This document shows positions 60,917-64,000 of a stretch of 64,000 bases of DNA, one piece after another. The DNA is from Lumbricus terrestris (taxonomy: Eukaryota; Annelida; Clitellata; Crassiclitellata; Lumbricidae), in contig OX457051.1 in assembly GCA_949752735.1 (NCBI GenBank), positions 833,501-897,500 of the forward strand, written 5' to 3'. The notes beneath the pieces are model-generated. The model made no database searches. It had not been told where the DNA came from and saw nothing but the letters and a program-made list of their open reading frames with translations. Each line of letters starts with the position of its first letter. Position 1 is the stretch's first letter. The position numbers and the translations under genes were made by a program.

Positions 60917-61747
60917 AAAGAGAAGCAACCTATTACAGTGACAGCGTCCGTCCACTTCTCCAATACAATTCTGAAGAGAAATCCAAAGATCGACTGTGCA
61001 TGAAACTCGCCAAGACCAGTGGAGAAAGCCATTCTGCACTTATTCACGGACACAATTGATTCAACCAACTGGCTGGGAGTTACATCAATTTGACTTGAAA
61101 GACATTACAGCAAATCAATCATAATAGTAGTACTGTTCTAGCGGAGGAATGGACAACACAGGCAGAAATGGTGGTGCTCCGGCATGTGAACACCGACTCA
61201 ACATGGCTGCAGCATTTCCATCGATGCCGCCAACCTCGCCGCAGCCGACTTAACATCCGAGCGAGGAGCCTCATCCGAACAACTGCACCGCAGCCTTCTT
61301 CGGCAAAAAGTGGTTATTCACTTCCAATCACAGGCACCGACTCCAACCTCATGTCGACGTATAATTACTGTTGCAGAAGAACAGCAGAGCGACAGCGGCA
61401 TGGCTTTGCTTTTTTCACGGACCACGCCCATCTCTCCGTCATAAGAACGAATGGGCGTTCGAGGGAGGCAAGCTTCCGGCAGAAGAATACATAAATCCGC
61501 CTCAGACGACACGTTCCACGAGTTCGGAAGTCTTCCTTCGACCAAGCACCGCCCGCCGTCTCAGCACGTCTCACGCCGCCGCAGACGCTTTGCTAGCCAC
61601 GATGAACGCAGCAACCTCGGCGACGAAACTACAAAGGATGTAATAGTGGTCGGCTGCACGGTGGGACTTTGGATAGCCAGCCCGTCCGGAACAGGGAAAC
61701 AGAGAGGACATACGAACTTGGCCTACCACCCAAAGACGTGAATAGGA
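60917..61747 (+). repeat. 260-bp segment and module D, second-unit copies
   Basis: Copies of 39300-39559 and 39560-40130 at the constant offset of 21617. The stretch 60408-60916 before it is the AT-rich spacer again. Confidence 0.85.
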
Positions 61748-61841
61748 CAGCTGGTGGGACGGGTACCGTGAGGAGAACGTTGCGGTCGTCGACAAACTCG
61801 ACATTGACGACTGCGCAGTCGTTCCCTATCTTAAGAAGTGG

Positions 61842-62724
61842 TTGATTGATTGATTGAGTTTAACGGCACTTCAGCACATAATTGGCTATTTCGTGCCTTA
61901 ACATGATTATTGAAACTGCATTGTTTATTTTATACTAAAAACGTTTGCAATCGATAAATAGGATAAACTTTTTTTTTAAAAAGAGCAATCTGAACATCGC
62001 ACAAGTAAAATTAATAAATTAGGTTAAAACATGTTAAAGCTTAGGTCAACATTAGACATTTCATAAACTAGAAATCATATCTATTTAAAATCTTCCAACA
62101 TTACACTTTGTTGTACAGTTGTATTTCTTTCAAATACAGCAAAATATTCTTTGGAGGAACATGTTCAAAAATATCAGAAAGGGATTGTTCCATATAATAT
62201 TTTTGCCTTGTCGTTGTAAAATCAACACATGACACCAGTATGTGTTCCACTGTGAGAGGGCAATTGCATCCCACACATTGTGGTGCATCTTCTTTCTTAA
62301 GCAAATGAACATGCGTAAGATAAGTATGACCTATTCTTAGCCGTGCTAAGACTACTTCATCTCTACGGCTGTCTTGCGAGGCATGGTGCCACCTTTCTAT
62401 ATTGGGATTAATAGTATGCAGTTTATTATGATCCATGCTACTCCACTTTAACTTCCATTGATCATATACATAAGCATCTATGTATTGCTTGGCATCAGAA
62501 TATGGCACCTTGCAGTATGACACTGCATCTGAAAGGGCTGCTTTGGCAGCTGCGTCTGCAGCCTCATTGCCTCGAATGCCAACATGACCTGGTACCCAGC
62601 AAAATTTAACCATTTTTGTCAGACATTGTAATCCGGTGGTACTTGGATACTACATCTACCACAAGTGAGTGGTTTAGATTACAACCTGCGACAGCTTGCA
62701 AGGATGACAATGAATCACTAATTA
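61842..62724 (-). mobile_element. 5'-truncated I-group LINE without the hAT-like insertion
   Basis: 883 bp, flanked by TTAAGAAGTGG at 61831-61841 and 62725-62735. It shows the empty site GGAGGAACATGTTC near 62153-62166. The ORF2 end (62101-62613) reads to the natural stop, but an extra T upstream of M-V-K-F breaks it from the RNase H start. Confidence 0.95.
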
Positions 62725-62735
62725 TTAAGAAGTGG

Positions 62736-63355
62736 GGCGACCGGCTCTCCTTCAGAGCGGAGGCGATGAGCGCCAGCGGCTCCGTCGTGATACGGCCACA
62801 GAATGTCGTGGTGACATCGAATTACGAACCGCACGAGATCTAAACTTTGCGCATGCGGTAGTGGACGAGGTAGCTGCTGCTGCCGACACTGCAGAAAGTG
62901 GTAGGTGCTAATGCAGCATATCTGGCAGGGTTTTCCGCATCTGCATATGAATTCGACTTAGGCGCAAATTAAATCATGGACCATTGCTGAGGTGCGCTTC
63001 ATGCACTCAGCAAATGAAAAGTTTAGGAGAGAGGTACAGCATCTCAGTCACCTGCACATAAACTTGGAACGAATAGTAGATTTACAGCTGGCTCAATGAA
63101 TACGGGGATAAGAGCGCTTTCTTGGACAAGACGAAGAACAAATTATTCCAAACGTTTGGGGGGACGAGGAGGCGGTGGTGGAGGAGAGGGATGAGGAAGC
63201 CAATGACGCCGAAGATTCGGAAAGGGACGAGCACTGCAGCGGCAGTATTACCTTGTTTTGCAACAAAGCAGACTTAAGCAAATCGTTTTGCTTAGTACCT
63301 TATTCGTATGGATGCGACTCCACAGACGTGAAAGAAGACACCTATATATATACAT
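62736..63355 (+). pseudogene. Module A copy 6 and Cys-containing end, second-unit copy
   Basis: Same as 43981-44600 with one visible base change (GGCTCTCC for GGTTCTCC near 62746). Confidence 0.45.
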
Positions 63356-63434
63356 ATATATAATTATATATTTATATATGTCACACAAACACACACGCAA
63401 GCTACATGTACAATTGGACATAAAGGGTTGAAAA

Positions 63435-63711
63435 TATAGTCAAGAAATCTCTGTCCTTGAACACTGGACAGCAACAGATGAGCACACTAGTCTGTTCGGA
63501 GAGACGCCATCGGCAGACACTTACATATGAAGTTGTTTCCATCATCGACACTGCTGTGGATGCAGCCGATGCTGCTGAAAAGACCGTCGTGGTGGTTGCA
63601 GAAAAAGATGCTGCTGCTTTGTGCGCAGAACGCGCCGTTGTTGCAGAGGCACTGCCACGGGCAAACAGCGTGTTTACTTCCACGCTATGCGCCAAAGAAC
63701 CTGTACTCTAA
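63435..63711 (+). CDS. Module B copy 5, second-unit copy
   Basis: Same frame and sequence as 44680-44956. Confidence 0.45.
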
Positions 63712-63764
63712 GAATCGCGTACACTTACGTGTATGAACTGAAATGCCAAAAATATATATTTATA

Positions 63765-64000
63765 TATTAAAACAGGCAGTGATGATGCGCACGGACAAGT
63801 TGCGCGCAGAGCCAGAAACATAGAAATAAGACGTCGCAGTAATGTCGCAAGGGGCGACAATTGCTCCATAGAGAAGGTCTTCTAATACAGCATTTCTATC
63901 AATGCCGCCAACCTCGCCGCAGTCCCCTCAACATTCGAGCGAGGCGCCTCGTCCGAAGAATCACGCCGCCACGCAGCCTTCTTCAGCAAAAAAACTGGGT
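63765..64000 (+). pseudogene. Module B scrap and module D copy 2, second-unit copy, cut by window end
   Basis: Equals 45010-45245; the window ends inside the P-S-S-A-K-K block. Confidence 0.4.

Larger units (their letters stand above)
50548..64000. repeat. Large duplicated unit, copy 2 (runs off the window)
   Basis: Partner of 29936-45245. Its left edge coincides exactly with the 3' end of a LINE, but the flank there (GTCGTTCAAGG) differs from that of copy 1, while the right flank of the same LINE is the Merlin sequence as in copy 1. Confidence 0.95.

Overview
This is a eukaryotic, almost certainly invertebrate-animal, window. It contains split reading frames with plausible splice sites, SINE-like and LINE-like repeats, Tc1, Merlin and hAT-like DNA transposons, and no bacterial operon structure. 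The element mix (an I-group LINE with RNase H, RTE and Penelope-like reverse transcriptases, Merlin, Tc1) suits a mollusc or another marine invertebrate, but the species cannot be fixed from the sequence. I recognise no housekeeping gene. Nearly everything is transposon sequence or copies, mostly broken, of a few unrecognised small gene families.

Region 1 (1-13 kb): a DNA polymerase B fragment, a frameshifted ISXO2/Merlin-type transposase, an acidic proline-rich terminal exon, a purine-rich minisatellite, a tRNA-derived SINE, an acidic ORF pair, an intact Tc1 element (5738-7510), then a cluster of modules B and C. Region 2 (13-29 kb): a 5'-truncated RTE-like LINE with an 11-bp target duplication, a Penelope RT relic, a DDE_Tnp_4 transposase tail, module A/B copies, a PC4-like exon, three 245-bp units each carrying a 43-55 aa ORF, a C2HC zinc-finger ORF, a probable two-exon acidic gene (24747-25802), and a second copy of the 1.3-4.5 kb segment at 25.5-29.0 kb. 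Region 3 (29-45 kb): a three-layer nest in which an acidic ORF is interrupted by a Merlin element, itself interrupted by a full-length I-group LINE. After it come module copies, a polymerase relic, and a truncated LINE interrupted by a 2854-bp hAT-like transposon with an intact 754-aa ORF. Region 4 (45-50.5 kb): further module copies, an acidic exon with an internal duplication, and a probable LTR plus primer-binding site. Region 5 (50.5-64 kb): an almost identical repeat of 29.9-45.2 kb that lacks the hAT-like element and carries a different 997-bp insertion.

Two themes connect the window. First, region 5 is joined to region 4 by a LINE whose 3' part differs from the first copy while its 5' part is identical to it apart from one small indel. 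That pattern fits unequal recombination between two LINE copies, or an assembler path jumping through the repeat. Comparing the two units gives exact empty and filled sites for two mobile elements. Second, three related alanine-rich modules (A, B, C; core W-[ST]-[LIM]-x-E-x-R-F, then F, then P-L) recur more than a dozen times. They sit next to acidic terminal exons, two of which start in the same splice phase with Asp-Glu-Thr. This modular family is the best candidate for an undescribed system; its function is unknown.
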